This document shows, in pieces, positions 33,875 to 43,822 of a stretch of 64,000 bases of DNA. The position numbers and the translations under genes are program-made. Position 1 is the first letter of the stretch. Each line of letters opens with the position of its first letter. The DNA is from Ectothiorhodospiraceae bacterium BW-2 (GTDB taxonomy: Bacteria > Pseudomonadota > Gammaproteobacteria > Thiohalomonadales > Thiohalomonadaceae), in the NCBI GenBank assembly GCA_008375315.1, contig CP032507.1:2417001-2481000 (forward strand), in the 5' to 3' direction. The notes below the pieces were generated by a model. The model was not told the DNA's origin and ran no database searches. It saw nothing but the letters and a program-made list of their open reading frames with translations.

Positions 33875-36339
33875 TTGAACCCTTAGCAGAGCGCTGTTTT
33901 CACTGCGGTCTGCCGCTGCCACAGGATGAGGAGATAGTCTCCCATCTGAAGGGGGAGCGGCGTGACTTCTGTTGCCACGGCTGCCAAGCGGTCTGTGAGA
34001 CCATCTTTGCCGCCGGCATGGAGGGGTTTTACGAACGCACCCCTGATGCGGGATTAGGTGCTCGCCCCCCCGCACCCCCGCAAGAGCTAACGCTCTATGA
34101 TCTTGACGAGGTGCAGCAGGAGTTTATTCGCGCCTCTGAGGGCAGCACGCTGCGCTCTATTCATCTGTTGGTCGAAGGGATCCACTGCGCGGCCTGTGTC
34201 TGGTTGATTGAGCGCACTCTACGCACCCTTCCGGGCGTGGTGGGTGTTGCGGTCAACCTCTCGGGTAAACGGCTCCATCTACAGTGGGACAATAGTCGTT
34301 TGGCTCTCTCCACTGTCCTGCAAAAATTGGCCGATATCGGCTATAGCGCGGTACCGTTTGATCCCGATGTCGCCGAGGGGCGTCTCCAAAAGCAGAATCG
34401 AGCGCTGCTGTTTCGAATGGCCTTTGCCGGCTTTGCGATGATGAATCTGACTTGGATCTCAATCGCCCTCTACAGCGGTGCGGATGAGGGGGAGTTTCGG
34501 TCGCTATTTCACTGGATAGGGTTTGTGCTGGCGACGCCGACGCTGCTCTACGCCGGTTGGCCCTTTTTGCGTGGCGCGGTCACCGGGCTACGACACGCCC
34601 ATTTAACCATGGATCTGCCGATTGCTATCGGTGCGACTGTCACCTGGCTCTACTCGACCTATATTACTGTCGTCCAGCCGCCGTTAGGCGAGGTCTATTT
34701 CGATACTGTAGTTAACTTTCTGTTTGTCATTTTGGTGGGTCGTTTTCTGGAGTCGATCTCCAAACGCCATGCCGTGGCAGCCACCCAGCGACTGTTTGAT
34801 CTACAACCGAAGGTAGCGATTGTACTGGATGGGGGAGAGGAGCGAGTGACCCCCATTCGCGCCGTGAAAGTGGGGCAATGGGTACTGGTAAAACCGGGGC
34901 AGAAGATTCCGGTCGATGGCGTGATCCTAGAGGGGGAGAGCGAAGTCGATGAGGCGATGCTCAGTGGTGAGTCGCTGCCGGTTATTAAACGCTGTGGTGA
35001 TAGCGTCTCGGCGGGGACGCTCAACCGCCTAAATCCATTACAGCTAGAGGTTGCGGCAACGCTACAGCAGACTGCGTTGGGTAAAATTATCACCTTAGTT
35101 GAGGAGGCGCAGGCCTCAAAAGCGCCGATTCAGTGTACCGCCGATCGCATTGTCCCTTGGTTTGTCGCGGCGACACTGCTATTGGCCGCCATTACCTTTC
35201 TCTATTGGGTGGGGCAAGAGTTTGAGTTTGCCCTCATGGCCGCGACCTCGGTGCTAATTATCACCTGTCCCTGCGCCTTTGGGCTAGCGACGCCGATGGC
35301 GATTGCGGTAGCGTCAGGGCAGGGAGCGAAACACGGTATTTTGCTAAAAAATGGCGCAGTGCTGGAGCGGCTCTCACAACTGCACCACTTTGTCTTCGAT
35401 AAGACCGGTACGCTGACGGAAGGGGCGATGCGACTACAAAAGCTCTATCTGCCCGAGTCGGCAGCGGTGGAGGAGCGCCGAATAATTGAGCTAGCGGCTG
35501 CGCTGGAGGCCCAATCGGAACACCCACTCGCCGAGGCGATTATTCGCCTAGCTAAGGAGAACGATATCTCCCTAAAGCAGATGCTAGTTAGCGACATTGT
35601 TAACGCCCCCGGGGAGGGGATGAGAGCCACTGTGGCAGGACATCAGGTCGTGATCGGCACCCTAAACTGGCTGCAACAGCACCATATCTCCCCGCTGTTG
35701 CAGCTAGTAGAGCAGGAGCAGCGGGTGAGTCAACAGCTCCAGACCCCAGTCCATTTTGGTTGTGATGGCGAACATCAGGCGCTGTTTGCCATTGCCGATC
35801 AGCTACGGGAGACGGCCAAACCGCTTCTACAGCGACTCCACCGTGCTGGCCATAGTTTGACGCTGTTAAGTGGTGACCGCCAAGCGGTGGCTGACGCGGT
35901 GGCGCGACATTTAGCGGTACCGATGAGCGTCATCGCCGAAGTGAAACCGGATGAGAAGCACCATCTCATTGCACAGTTACAGCAGCAGGGCGAGGCGGTG
36001 GTGATGGTGGGGGATGGCATTAACGATGGCCCGGCGCTTATTCAGGCCGATGTCGGCATTGCGATGGGAACGGGTACCGATGTCTCGGTAGAGAGTGCCG
36101 ATATCGTCTTGACCGATAGCGATTTGAACAAAATCGATTTAGCAACCCAGCTAGCGCACCGCACTTTGCGAACGGTTAAGCAGAATATTGCCATCTCCTT
36201 TAGCTACAATATCATTATGGTACCGCTGGCGATGGCCGGTTTTATCACCCCACTGGTGGCGGCCATCAGTATGCCGATTAGCTCGCTGTTGGTGATTGGT
36301 AATGCGGCCCGTATTCGGACTCTATTTAGTGGCAAATAG
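33871..36339 (+). CDS. ccoI: Copper-transporting P-type ATPase CcoI (FixI type)
   Basis: An 822-residue Cu(I) exporting P1B-ATPase needed to load copper into the cbb3 oxidase. It begins with a zinc-ribbon-like region (CFHCGLPLP, CCHGCQAVC), then a metal-binding domain with CAAC (GIHCAACVWLIE). The transmembrane CPC (TCPCAFGLATP), the phosphorylation motif DKTGTLTEG and the hinge GDGINDGPAL are all present. The start is TTG overlapping the ccoH stop (TTGA). ccoS, often downstream of ccoI, is not present; lpxB follows after six bases. Confidence 0.95.
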   Translation: MIEPLAERCFHCGLPLPQDEEIVSHLKGERRDFCCHGCQAVCETIFAAGMEGFYERTPDAGLGARPPAPPQELTLYDLDEVQQEFIRASEGSTLRSIHLLVEGIHCAACVWLIERTLRTLPGVVGVAVNLSGKRLHLQWDNSRLALSTVLQKLADIGYSAVPFDPDVAEGRLQKQNRALLFRMAFAGFAMMNLTWISIALYSGADEGEFRSLFHWIGFVLATPTLLYAGWPFLRGAVTGLRHAHLTMDLPIAIGATVTWLYSTYITVVQPPLGEVYFDTVVNFLFVILVGRFLESISKRHAVAATQRLFDLQPKVAIVLDGGEERVTPIRAVKVGQWVLVKPGQKIPVDGVILEGESEVDEAMLSGESLPVIKRCGDSVSAGTLNRLNPLQLEVAATLQQTALGKIITLVEEAQASKAPIQCTADRIVPWFVAATLLLAAITFLYWVGQEFEFALMAATSVLIITCPCAFGLATPMAIAVASGQGAKHGILLKNGAVLERLSQLHHFVFDKTGTLTEGAMRLQKLYLPESAAVEERRIIELAAALEAQSEHPLAEAIIRLAKENDISLKQMLVSDIVNAPGEGMRATVAGHQVVIGTLNWLQQHHISPLLQLVEQEQRVSQQLQTPVHFGCDGEHQALFAIADQLRETAKPLLQRLHRAGHSLTLLSGDRQAVADAVARHLAVPMSVIAEVKPDEKHHLIAQLQQQGEAVVMVGDGINDGPALIQADVGIAMGTGTDVSVESADIVLTDSDLNKIDLATQLAHRTLRTVKQNIAISFSYNIIMVPLAMAGFITPLVAAISMPISSLLVIGNAARIRTLFSGK

Positions 36340-36345
36340 GCCTTA

Positions 36346-37497
36346 ATGAGTTACCGTATCGCCATCATTGCCGGAGAGCCCTCGGGGGATCGATTAGGGG
36401 CAGCTGTGGTGCGGGCGATGCCGCAGCTATCGCCGAACATACACTTTGTTGGGGTGGGGGGGGAGCTGATGGCCAAGGCGGGCGTTGAGTTGCTCTACTC
36501 CTGTCACGACTTAAGTGTGATGGGGCTGGTCGAGGTGCTGCGCCACTACCCGCGCTTAAAAAGAAAACTACAGTGGACGGTGACTGAGTTGCAGCGGCTT
36601 AAGCCAGATCTACTGCTAACTATTGACTATCCTGGCTTTAATCTTCGCCTAGCGACGGCGATGAAGCGTCTAGGAGTGCCGACACTGCACTATGTCGGCC
36701 CACAGGTGTGGGCGTGGCGGGCGGGGCGACTAGAGACGATGAAACAGCAGGTCGATCACATAGCGCTGCTGTTTGAGTTTGAGCTACCCTACTACCAGCA
36801 AGCCGGCCTAGCGGCGACAGTCGTCGGTCATCCGATGGTGGGGTGGGTTCACTCGACCCTAACGCCCGCTGAGGCGAAAATTTTTTGCGGCAGCTCGCCA
36901 GATCGGCCACTCATTGGCCTCTTTCCCGGCAGTCGGCAGAGCGAAATTGCCCGCCATCTACCGTTAATGGTGGCTAGCGCTGAAAAGTTATGGCGCAACC
37001 AGCCGCAGCGCCAATTTGTGCTAGTAGCCGCCACCGAACCGCTAGCTAGAGAGATAGAGCGCTGGCTACGACAGGCCGATTGTCGTCTGCCGCTGCAGCT
37101 AGTCAGCGGCCACAGTTATGATGTGATGCGCGGTTGCGAGCTGATTATTGCCGCCTCCGGAACGGTGACGCTAGAGATCGCCCTCATGCAGGTGCCGATG
37201 GTGGTGATCTACCGTATGGCAGCCGTTAGCTACGCCATTTTGTCTCGTTTGGTCAACATCCCCCACGTATCACTCTGTAATATTGTGGCTAACCAAGCGA
37301 TAGTCCCAGAGCTGATTCAAAATCAAGCGAATGTGACGCGCCTCGTGGCGACGGCTGAACCGCTATTACGGCCGAGCGCCGCAAAAGAGCAGCAACAACG
37401 ACTCGCTACCCTTAAATCGATGTTAGCGATAGGCGAGCGTGGTAGTGAAAATGTGGCGCAATTGGCGCTATCGATCTTAGTTTCAAAGGAGAAGTGA
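36346..37497 (+). CDS. lpxB: Lipid-A-disaccharide synthase
   Basis: LpxB joins UDP-2,3-diacylglucosamine and lipid X to form the lipid A disaccharide at the inner membrane. The 383-residue glycosyltransferase has GEPSGD at its N-terminus, DYPGFNLRLA, YVGPQVWAWR and PGSRQSEI. It is separated from ccoI by six bases, an unusual neighbour because lpxB normally lies with lpxA and fabZ. Its stop overlaps the next gene by four bases. Confidence 0.95.
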   Translation: MSYRIAIIAGEPSGDRLGAAVVRAMPQLSPNIHFVGVGGELMAKAGVELLYSCHDLSVMGLVEVLRHYPRLKRKLQWTVTELQRLKPDLLLTIDYPGFNLRLATAMKRLGVPTLHYVGPQVWAWRAGRLETMKQQVDHIALLFEFELPYYQQAGLAATVVGHPMVGWVHSTLTPAEAKIFCGSSPDRPLIGLFPGSRQSEIARHLPLMVASAEKLWRNQPQRQFVLVAATEPLAREIERWLRQADCRLPLQLVSGHSYDVMRGCELIIAASGTVTLEIALMQVPMVVIYRMAAVSYAILSRLVNIPHVSLCNIVANQAIVPELIQNQANVTRLVATAEPLLRPSAAKEQQQRLATLKSMLAIGERGSENVAQLALSILVSKEK

Positions 37498-38675
37498 TGA
37501 GTTACCCCACCGGCCCTAGAGAGATTGTCACCCCATTTCGACCCATTCCACTCGATGTACCCGAAGGCATGGCACCGAATGAGTTCTTTAACAGCACCGA
37601 AAATTTGAACGATTTAGAGCATAATAACGGCCTGTTATCCAATCCCGAGGGGCTACTGCTCTACCGTAAGGCGTTAGGGCATAGTAATGAGTTTGACTGT
37701 TCGATTATCTATAACACCTCTAAAACGATTCTCGACCCGTTAGGGCGGCCGGTGCGGCGCACTCAGGTGCCGCCTAGAGTGAAACAGATCTGGAATCGAA
37801 TGAACCAGATGATTATTGAGTTTATGCTCCAGCGCTATCCCGATCCTGAGGCGGCGCTGCTACTCGCCGGTGAGGCGAGTCTCGATGCCACCTGGCCTCT
37901 CACCTCACCCGGGGTGCCGTCGATTCGGATGCTGCACAACCACTTTATCGCCTTCAATAGGGAGCAGCTACGCCAGGCACCTCTAGCCGATAGCGCCAAT
38001 CCTAACTTAACCGATGGCGGCCAGCACAGCCTGTTTCAGGCCTATATGCGTGATGTCTATCGTACCTTTTTTGAACAGGCGCTTGAGCTACAAATTCTTA
38101 AACCACTCGATTCGGAGCAGTCGGCGCTCAACTTAACCGGCTATCCGCGCGGGCTCCCCTGTTGGGAGATTCAAGGGGGGGCAGAGTCGCTGAAAAATAT
38201 CCGCTTTTGGCACGAATATGATGAGATTCTGAAGGGGTTTATCGACTTCTATCGCGCCTTTTTTAGCCAAGTTTCGACCCGTAACGCCCCCTGTCCGGCC
38301 GATGCTTACTATCCGCAGCAGGTTGAGAGTGTCCTGCTATTTAATAACGACTTTATGGCGACGGCGAAAAAGGTGCGCGACCGCTGTATTACCGATGCTA
38401 AATATGCCAACTCCATTCGGTGGCAACCGGCGTTTAAGCAGCTTATCTACCGCAATGATGCCGGGAAACTGGTGGTGACAATTAGCCAAAATTCGATTGG
38501 AAATGCCATTACCGAACTGTTAGGGGTGGTGGTCAAGCGAGTACCTGATGCGGAGGCCTATGCCCAATTTGAACCGATGCTATTAGAGCGACTACTCCAG
38601 GTGCGGCAACGGCTCATTGAGGCCGATTTAGGGCAAGGATTAGCCACCGCACAGTGGCCGGCGGCGCTCAATTAA
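37494..38675 (+). CDS. Conserved-looking protein of unknown function
   Basis: A 393-residue soluble protein with no signal peptide or membrane helix. Notable segments are PGVPSIRMLHNHFIAFNRE (an HNH-like His-Asn-His, about residues 138-156), a Cys pair and aromatic-rich RFWHEYDEILKGFIDFYRAFF, and a C-terminal ITELLGVVVKR region. I recognise no family. It overlaps lpxB by four bases and precedes the YbgA-like gene by three, so the three are probably cotranscribed. Confidence 0.55.
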   Translation: MMSYPTGPREIVTPFRPIPLDVPEGMAPNEFFNSTENLNDLEHNNGLLSNPEGLLLYRKALGHSNEFDCSIIYNTSKTILDPLGRPVRRTQVPPRVKQIWNRMNQMIIEFMLQRYPDPEAALLLAGEASLDATWPLTSPGVPSIRMLHNHFIAFNREQLRQAPLADSANPNLTDGGQHSLFQAYMRDVYRTFFEQALELQILKPLDSEQSALNLTGYPRGLPCWEIQGGAESLKNIRFWHEYDEILKGFIDFYRAFFSQVSTRNAPCPADAYYPQQVESVLLFNNDFMATAKKVRDRCITDAKYANSIRWQPAFKQLIYRNDAGKLVVTISQNSIGNAITELLGVVVKRVPDAEAYAQFEPMLLERLLQVRQRLIEADLGQGLATAQWPAALN

Positions 38676-38678
38676 GTC

Positions 38679-39629
38679 GTGGCAATGGAGAAGATGACCC
38701 TCGGAATCAGTAGCTGTCTTTTAGGCGAGCGGGTTCGGTTTGATAACTCCCATAAACACAACCGTTATATTACTGATACCCTAGGGGAGTATTTTGCCTT
38801 TCGCCCCTACTGCCCCGAGGTGGCGATTGGGTTGGGGACTCCGCGCCCGCCGCTTCGATTAGTTCGATTCGCAGAGGAGATACGGGTGAGGGGGGTCAAA
38901 GATCCGACTCAAGATGTGACTGAAGCGTTAACCGCCTATGGGGAGCAGATTGGTGCCGAGTGTGACCAGCTCTGTGGCTATATCTTCAAGAGTCAATCGC
39001 CTAGCTGCGGTATGGAGCGGGTGAAAAACTATAGTGACCAAGGTGTCCGACAGGGGAGTAGTCCCGGTCGCTATGCGGCCGCAGTGATGGCCGCTAACCC
39101 CTCTCTGCCGGTCGAGGAGGAGGGGCGGTTAATGGATGCCCGGCTTAGGGAGAACTTTATCGAGCGGGTCTTTATCTATCACCGCTGGCAGCGCTATTGG
39201 CAGCAGGGGTTAACCCCCGCGACGCTAGTCGAGTTCCATACCCGGCATAAATTGACGCTCTTAGCGCACGATGAGCTAGGCTATCGGGAGCTAGGCCGGT
39301 TGGTAGCGAGGGCGGGGAGTGAGGCGTTATCGACGCTAGCTGCGGACTATCTAGCTAGAGCGATGGTATCGCTAAAAAAATTGGCTACCCCTAAAACCCA
39401 CACCAATGTATTACAACATATTTTTGGCTATATTAAGGATAACCTCAGTCGGGAGGATAAGCAGGAGCTATTGGAGGTGTTTGAGGCGTATCGTACCGGA
39501 CAGGTGCCACTCATTGTGCCGATGACGCTGTTAAAACACTATCTGCGTCGCTACCCTAACGACTACATTAGCCAGCAGTACTATCTACAGCCCCATCCGC
39601 GCGAGTTACAGCTTAGAAATCGGGTTTAA
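38679..39629 (+). CDS. YbgA-type DUF523/DUF1722 protein (TudS-like)
   Basis: A 316-residue two-domain protein. The N-terminal DUF523 domain (about residues 8-150) has SSCLLGERVRFD and cysteines in YCPEV and SPSCGM; some DUF523 proteins are thiouracil desulfidases with a [4Fe-4S] cluster. The C-terminal DUF1722 domain (about 195-310) has FHTRHKLTLLAH and TPKTHTNVLQHI. The start is GTG. E. coli ybgA has the same architecture and is linked to phr. A minus-strand BLUF gene overlaps its end by four bases. Confidence 0.85.
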   Translation: MAMEKMTLGISSCLLGERVRFDNSHKHNRYITDTLGEYFAFRPYCPEVAIGLGTPRPPLRLVRFAEEIRVRGVKDPTQDVTEALTAYGEQIGAECDQLCGYIFKSQSPSCGMERVKNYSDQGVRQGSSPGRYAAAVMAANPSLPVEEEGRLMDARLRENFIERVFIYHRWQRYWQQGLTPATLVEFHTRHKLTLLAHDELGYRELGRLVARAGSEALSTLAADYLARAMVSLKKLATPKTHTNVLQHIFGYIKDNLSREDKQELLEVFEAYRTGQVPLIVPMTLLKHYLRRYPNDYISQQYYLQPHPRELQLRNRV

Positions 39630-40033
39630 TCGGTCTCTAAAAAAGAGGCCATTAGCTCCAACAGGATATTGGGCTCGTTCGCAAAACGCTCACGCAGATG
39701 CGCCAGCGTTAAACTATTGCCAAACTGCTGTAGATCCTTGCCATCGAGCGACTTAAAGCCCATTGACCAATCTTGACAGATGCGGGGGCGGTTTTCGACA
39801 TCTAGTACCACCTCAAGATTGGCATGGCGATTATCGGTGGCGATCTGCTCCATTAGCGACAACACACTCTCCTTCTCCCCCTCAAGTAGCTGCAAAAACA
39901 GATTATTGTGAACCAGCAAGATGCCAGTGATATCGTGCTGGCGATTGTAGCTGCGAGCCTTGGCGAGAATATTGGCCAGATCAGCCTCAGAGAGGGGGCG
40001 GGCTGTTTCGCTCATATAGACAATTTGGTACAT
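39626..40033 (-). CDS. BLUF-domain blue-light photoreceptor
   Basis: A 135-residue stand-alone BLUF protein, FAD-binding and blue-light sensing. The flavin-pocket residues are all present: Tyr6 (IVYMSE), Asn30 (YNRQHDITG), Gln48 (FLQLLEG), Trp89 and Met91 (QDWSMGF). These match Tyr8, Asn32, Gln50, Trp91 and Met93 of Synechocystis Slr1694/PixD with a constant two-residue offset. It has no output domain, so it should signal through a partner, as PixD does. It is divergent from the chemosensory operon, making a sensory link plausible. Confidence 0.88.
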   Translation of the reverse strand: MYQIVYMSETARPLSEADLANILAKARSYNRQHDITGILLVHNNLFLQLLEGEKESVLSLMEQIATDNRHANLEVVLDVENRPRICQDWSMGFKSLDGKDLQQFGNSLTLAHLRERFANEPNILLELMASFLETD

Positions 40034-40263
40034 GGGGGGTTGCTCTCCGGCGTAAAGAGTGGTTTAGTGCGGCTGCATAGGTTAGCGCAGAGAGGCTCGA
40101 AGGTCAAAAAAGCTTAAGTTTGATTTTAATGTGGCCGACCTGGGAGTAGTATTGCACAGGTTAGCACCCTTTGCCGGCCTGTTTTTATCAAGGCGGTGTG
40201 GGCGTTTGGTTGGCGAAAGCCACACTATATATACTTTATTGAACATTGTGAGGAGAGATAACC
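40034..40263. other. 230-base divergent spacer between BLUF gene and chemosensory operon
   Basis: The spacer must hold the promoters of both directions. A TATATA near 40226-40236 behind TTTGGT at about 17 bases is a candidate promoter for the receptor gene at 40264, preceded by a GAGGAGAG ribosome-binding site. No sigma-28 motif is obvious. Confidence 0.4.
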
Positions 40264-42183
40264 ATGGCACTGATGAAAACCGGCAAAGTGGTTTCCAGTG
40301 AGTCTTCGGTCAGTAGTGGCGACAGTAGCGTCCGTACTCGGCGAGAGGCAGAGGATAAGCGCCGTCAGGCGCGAACGCTGGCGAAACAGCAGCAGGCGGC
40401 GGAGCGGATTTCGGCCGCATCGACCCAGCTCGCTAGCGGTATTACCGAAGCCTCCTCGGCGCAGGAGGAGTTAACCAAGGCGATGGAGCAGGTCGGCAGC
40501 GGTGCCGAGGAGGCGGCTGGTGCGAGTCAAGAGTCGCTCGCGGCGATGGAGCAGATTAACGGTCGCTTAACCCGACAGTCGGAGATTGCCGAAAGTGGCG
40601 CTAGCAAGACCCAAGAGCTACAGATAAATATCGATAGGGTGAGTGGTGAGGTGGGTGAGCTGGTGCAGAGTGTCAAACTCGGTGCCAAACGGCAAGATGC
40701 TTCAGTCAAACAGATGGAAGCGTTAGAGACCCAGGCGGCCAAAATTAACGAATCGGTCAAGCAGGTGATGCGAATTGCCGATCAGACCAATCTTTTAGCA
40801 CTCAATGCCGCGATCGAGGCTGGCCGTGCCGGTAAACATGGCAAGGGCTTTGCTGTTGTGGCCGATACAGTACGCAACTTAGCCGAGACCTCAGAGACCA
40901 ATGCCGCCAGTATTGCCAAACTGATTGAGGAGATTCAGAGCAAATCGCGTTCCATCGGTGAGTCGGTTCGGGGGGCGGCCGACAATGCGGGCAGAGAGGC
41001 TGAAGTGGGTAATCAGATAGTCGAACAGCTTGGGCAGATTAAAGCCGATATGGCGCTCCTCTACAAAGGGGCGAATGAGCTGATGGCCTCATCGCAACAG
41101 ATGAGTCGTGCGGCAGCCGATGCCCAGGCCGGTTCTGAGTCGATTGCTGCGGCGGCGGAGGAGCAATCTTCGGCAGTGGAGGAGTCGATTAAGAGTCTTA
41201 GCCAGCAGGGGCAGGCGCTCGCCGGTGCCGAAGAGGCGGCGCGATCACTAGAAGAGCTAGCCGATGAGCTAAAAAGTAGCACCGATATTGCAAAAAGCTC
41301 AGAAGATGTCGCGGCAGCGGCGGAGGAGCTCTCGGCCTCAATTGAGGAGATTAACCGCTCGGCAAGCGAAATTATGAGCGCCATTACCCAAATCAGTCGC
41401 GGTGCCGAACAGCAGGCCACTGCCGCAGAGCAGGCGGTCGCCGGCATTAGCCAGATCGATAGAGGGACTCAGCTCGCGCTAGAGAGCAGCAGTTTTGCCC
41501 TAGAGAAGGGGGCAGAGATGACCGAAAAGCTGCAAAAGAATAAAGAGAGCATCGACAAGATGATTAACGGTATTAGTACCGCGACCGAGGCAGGACAGAT
41601 CAATCTTGATAACATTCGTGCCCTCGAAGATGTGACTCGTAAAATTGACAAAATTGTCGATGCCATTGCTACCGTTGCTATTAAAATCAGCATGTTGGCA
41701 GTCAATGGCGCCGTTGAAGCGGCACGAGCGGGGGAGTATGGCAAAGGGTTTGCCGTCGTCTCCTCTGATATTCAAAATCTAGCCGATGATGCGGCTGAAA
41801 ATGCCGAACAGATTAAAGATATGGTGAAAGCGATTCAGGATCAGTCGGTAGTGGTGCGCAACGATCTCTATGAAGTGGCCGATGCCTCAATGAAAGGGGT
41901 GGAGAAGGCGAAGATCACCGCCACAGCCCTAGAGGGGGTCGAACGCGATATGGGGACAGTGATTGACGGTAATCGCCAGATTCAGCAGGCGGCAGAAGAG
42001 GCGGCAGCGGCGGTAGTACAGGCGAAGAAGGGGATTGAGCAGATTGCCGCCGCCGCCGAAGAGGCGAGTACCGCCACCGCCGAAGCCTCGGCAGCGGCGA
42101 AACAGCAGTCACAAGGTGCCGAAGAGCTCGCCTCAGCCATTGAGGAGATCGCCTCTATTGCCGATGAGTTGCAGAGCGGTTAA
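40264..42183 (+). CDS. Soluble methyl-accepting chemotaxis-like protein with two signalling tips
   Basis: A 639-residue protein with no membrane segment and no ligand-binding domain: almost all coiled coil. It has two receptor-hairpin tips. The first (residues about 171-210) has a canonical [20 protein letters not shown]. The second (about 463-510) is degenerate ([23 protein letters not shown]). Such soluble receptors feed cytoplasmic chemosensory arrays. It heads an operon with three-CheW, CheB, HEAT, CheR, CheY and CheA genes. Signals probably come from partner proteins. Confidence 0.85.
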   Translation: MALMKTGKVVSSESSVSSGDSSVRTRREAEDKRRQARTLAKQQQAAERISAASTQLASGITEASSAQEELTKAMEQVGSGAEEAAGASQESLAAMEQINGRLTRQSEIAESGASKTQELQINIDRVSGEVGELVQSVKLGAKRQDASVKQMEALETQAAKINESVKQVMRIADQTNLLALNAAIEAGRAGKHGKGFAVVADTVRNLAETSETNAASIAKLIEEIQSKSRSIGESVRGAADNAGREAEVGNQIVEQLGQIKADMALLYKGANELMASSQQMSRAAADAQAGSESIAAAAEEQSSAVEESIKSLSQQGQALAGAEEAARSLEELADELKSSTDIAKSSEDVAAAAEELSASIEEINRSASEIMSAITQISRGAEQQATAAEQAVAGISQIDRGTQLALESSSFALEKGAEMTEKLQKNKESIDKMINGISTATEAGQINLDNIRALEDVTRKIDKIVDAIATVAIKISMLAVNGAVEAARAGEYGKGFAVVSSDIQNLADDAAENAEQIKDMVKAIQDQSVVVRNDLYEVADASMKGVEKAKITATALEGVERDMGTVIDGNRQIQQAAEEAAAAVVQAKKGIEQIAAAAEEASTATAEASAAAKQQSQGAEELASAIEEIASIADELQSG

Positions 42184-42195
42184 GGAGAGAATCCA

Positions 42196-43761
42196 ATGAG
42201 TGAACTGCAACAACTAGATAGTCATGAGGAGGAGGAGATCGCCGATATGGCCGATCAATATGTTACCTTCTTTCTCGGTGACGAGGCGTTTGCCTTTCCG
42301 ATGGCCTCCGTGCTGGAGATTGTCCGCATTCCGCAGACGGTAGAGGTACCGCTCACCCCCGGCAGTCTGGTCGGTCTAGCTAACCTGCGCGGTAGTGTGC
42401 TGCCGATTCTCGAACTGCGACGACTACTCGGCATGGAGGAGGTCGAGTTTAACGATGCGACCCGAGTGATTGTGGCCGATGCCGGCCGACCGGTCGGGCT
42501 GATTGTCGATAAGGTGGCGCGAGTGATGAATATCGACCCGCGCAATATTGAAAGTGCCGATCGAGTCGGCTCTACCATCGATAGCTCGCTCCTAGTGGGC
42601 GTGGCTAAAAATGTCGATAACCACGCCCTAATTCAGCTACTGAATGTCGAGAAGGTGATTAAGCAGGAGTTTGGCAGCATAATTGACAAAGCGGCCAATC
42701 ATGAAGGGGGAGAGCTAGGCGGGGTAGCTGCGCTCGAACAGAGTAGCCACGATGAGGGGGAGGAGGATACCCGACAGCTAGTTAGCTTTATGGTCGATAA
42801 CCAAGAGTATGCGTTTGACATTGAGGATGTCGAGGAGATTGTGCGGGTACCGGAGAGCATTAGTCGGGTGCCCCACGCCGAACCCCATGTGCTGGGGCTA
42901 ATCAACTTGCGCGAATCGCTGCTGCCGTTGGTGAATCTACGGACTCTGTTCGCGATGCCGGAGTCGGAGCTAGATGAGCACCACCGTATTTTGGTACTCA
43001 GTCTGCGCCGTAGTGGGCAGCGGGAGTCGGTCGGTATCGTGGTCGATCAGGTGCGTGAAGTGCTGCGCATTACCCCTGAGGTGCAAGATAAAGTCCCCTC
43101 AATGCTGCGCCAAGGGGAGAAGCTCAACGAGATCGCCGCTGTCTGCCGACTCGAACAGGGCAAGCGGCTGGTCTCGGTACTCACCGCCGATGAGCTGTTT
43201 GCCCACCCCTCAATTCAGCAAGCGCTGGAGAGTCGTGACAGTCAACAGGAGGAGCTAGCTGTGGTAAATCAGAGCAGTGAGGGTGATGAGGCTATCACCG
43301 AAGAGGAGGAGACCCAACTGGTGGTGTTCCAGCTAGCTGGGCAGGAGTTTGGCGTCTCGATCGAATCGGTACAGGAGATCACCCGCGTACCGGAGCAGAT
43401 GACCCGAGTCCCTAAAACCCCCGCCTTTATTGAAGGGATGGTCAATCTGCGCGGGGCGGTGCTGCCGGTACTCGATATGCGGATTCGGTTCGGCCTAGAG
43501 CGGATGGAGCGTAACGAGCGGCAACGAATTTTAGTGCTCGATCTCAAAGGCACCCGCACCGGCTTTATTACCGATGCCGTCCTTGAGGTGCTGCGACTTA
43601 ACCGTAAGGTGATTGAGCAGGCACCGCCGCTCTCAGATGAGCAGTCACGCATTATGGGGCAGGTGGTCAACTTTCGCGATAAGAAGCGGATGATTCAGGT
43701 ACTGAGCGTGAGCGAACTACTCGATGAGCAGGAGCGGCGCGATATACAGCAGACACTCTAA
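42196..43761 (+). CDS. cheW: Chemotaxis scaffold with three CheW domains
   Basis: A 521-residue protein made of three consecutive CheW domains (about residues 20-160, 193-340 and 370-515), each with the LANLRGSVLPILELR, LINLRESLLPLVNLR or MVNLRGAVLPVLDMR core. CheW couples receptors to CheA; a triple version could bridge several rings. Acidic linkers join the domains. It lies 12 bases after the double-tip receptor gene. Confidence 0.92.
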   Translation: MSELQQLDSHEEEEIADMADQYVTFFLGDEAFAFPMASVLEIVRIPQTVEVPLTPGSLVGLANLRGSVLPILELRRLLGMEEVEFNDATRVIVADAGRPVGLIVDKVARVMNIDPRNIESADRVGSTIDSSLLVGVAKNVDNHALIQLLNVEKVIKQEFGSIIDKAANHEGGELGGVAALEQSSHDEGEEDTRQLVSFMVDNQEYAFDIEDVEEIVRVPESISRVPHAEPHVLGLINLRESLLPLVNLRTLFAMPESELDEHHRILVLSLRRSGQRESVGIVVDQVREVLRITPEVQDKVPSMLRQGEKLNEIAAVCRLEQGKRLVSVLTADELFAHPSIQQALESRDSQQEELAVVNQSSEGDEAITEEEETQLVVFQLAGQEFGVSIESVQEITRVPEQMTRVPKTPAFIEGMVNLRGAVLPVLDMRIRFGLERMERNERQRILVLDLKGTRTGFITDAVLEVLRLNRKVIEQAPPLSDEQSRIMGQVVNFRDKKRMIQVLSVSELLDEQERRDIQQTL

Positions 43762-43782
43762 TCACTTGTCTGTTAGCTAAGC

Positions 43783-43818
43783 GTGAGAACCGTGAGAACT
43801 GTGAGAACCGTGGAGAGA
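43783..43818. repeat. 9-bp direct repeats upstream of cheB
   Basis: GTGAGAACC, GTGAGAACT and GTGAGAACC follow each other, then a diverged GTGGAGAGA, just before the cheB start at 43823. The last unit supplies a GGAGAG ribosome-binding site, so the array may tune cheB translation. Confidence 0.8.
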
Positions 43819-43822
43819 GAGC

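Noticed and set aside
36340-36345. ccoS after ccoI
   Set aside because: Only six bases separate ccoI from lpxB, and the 40-residue gene at 31663 lacks the CcoS motif.
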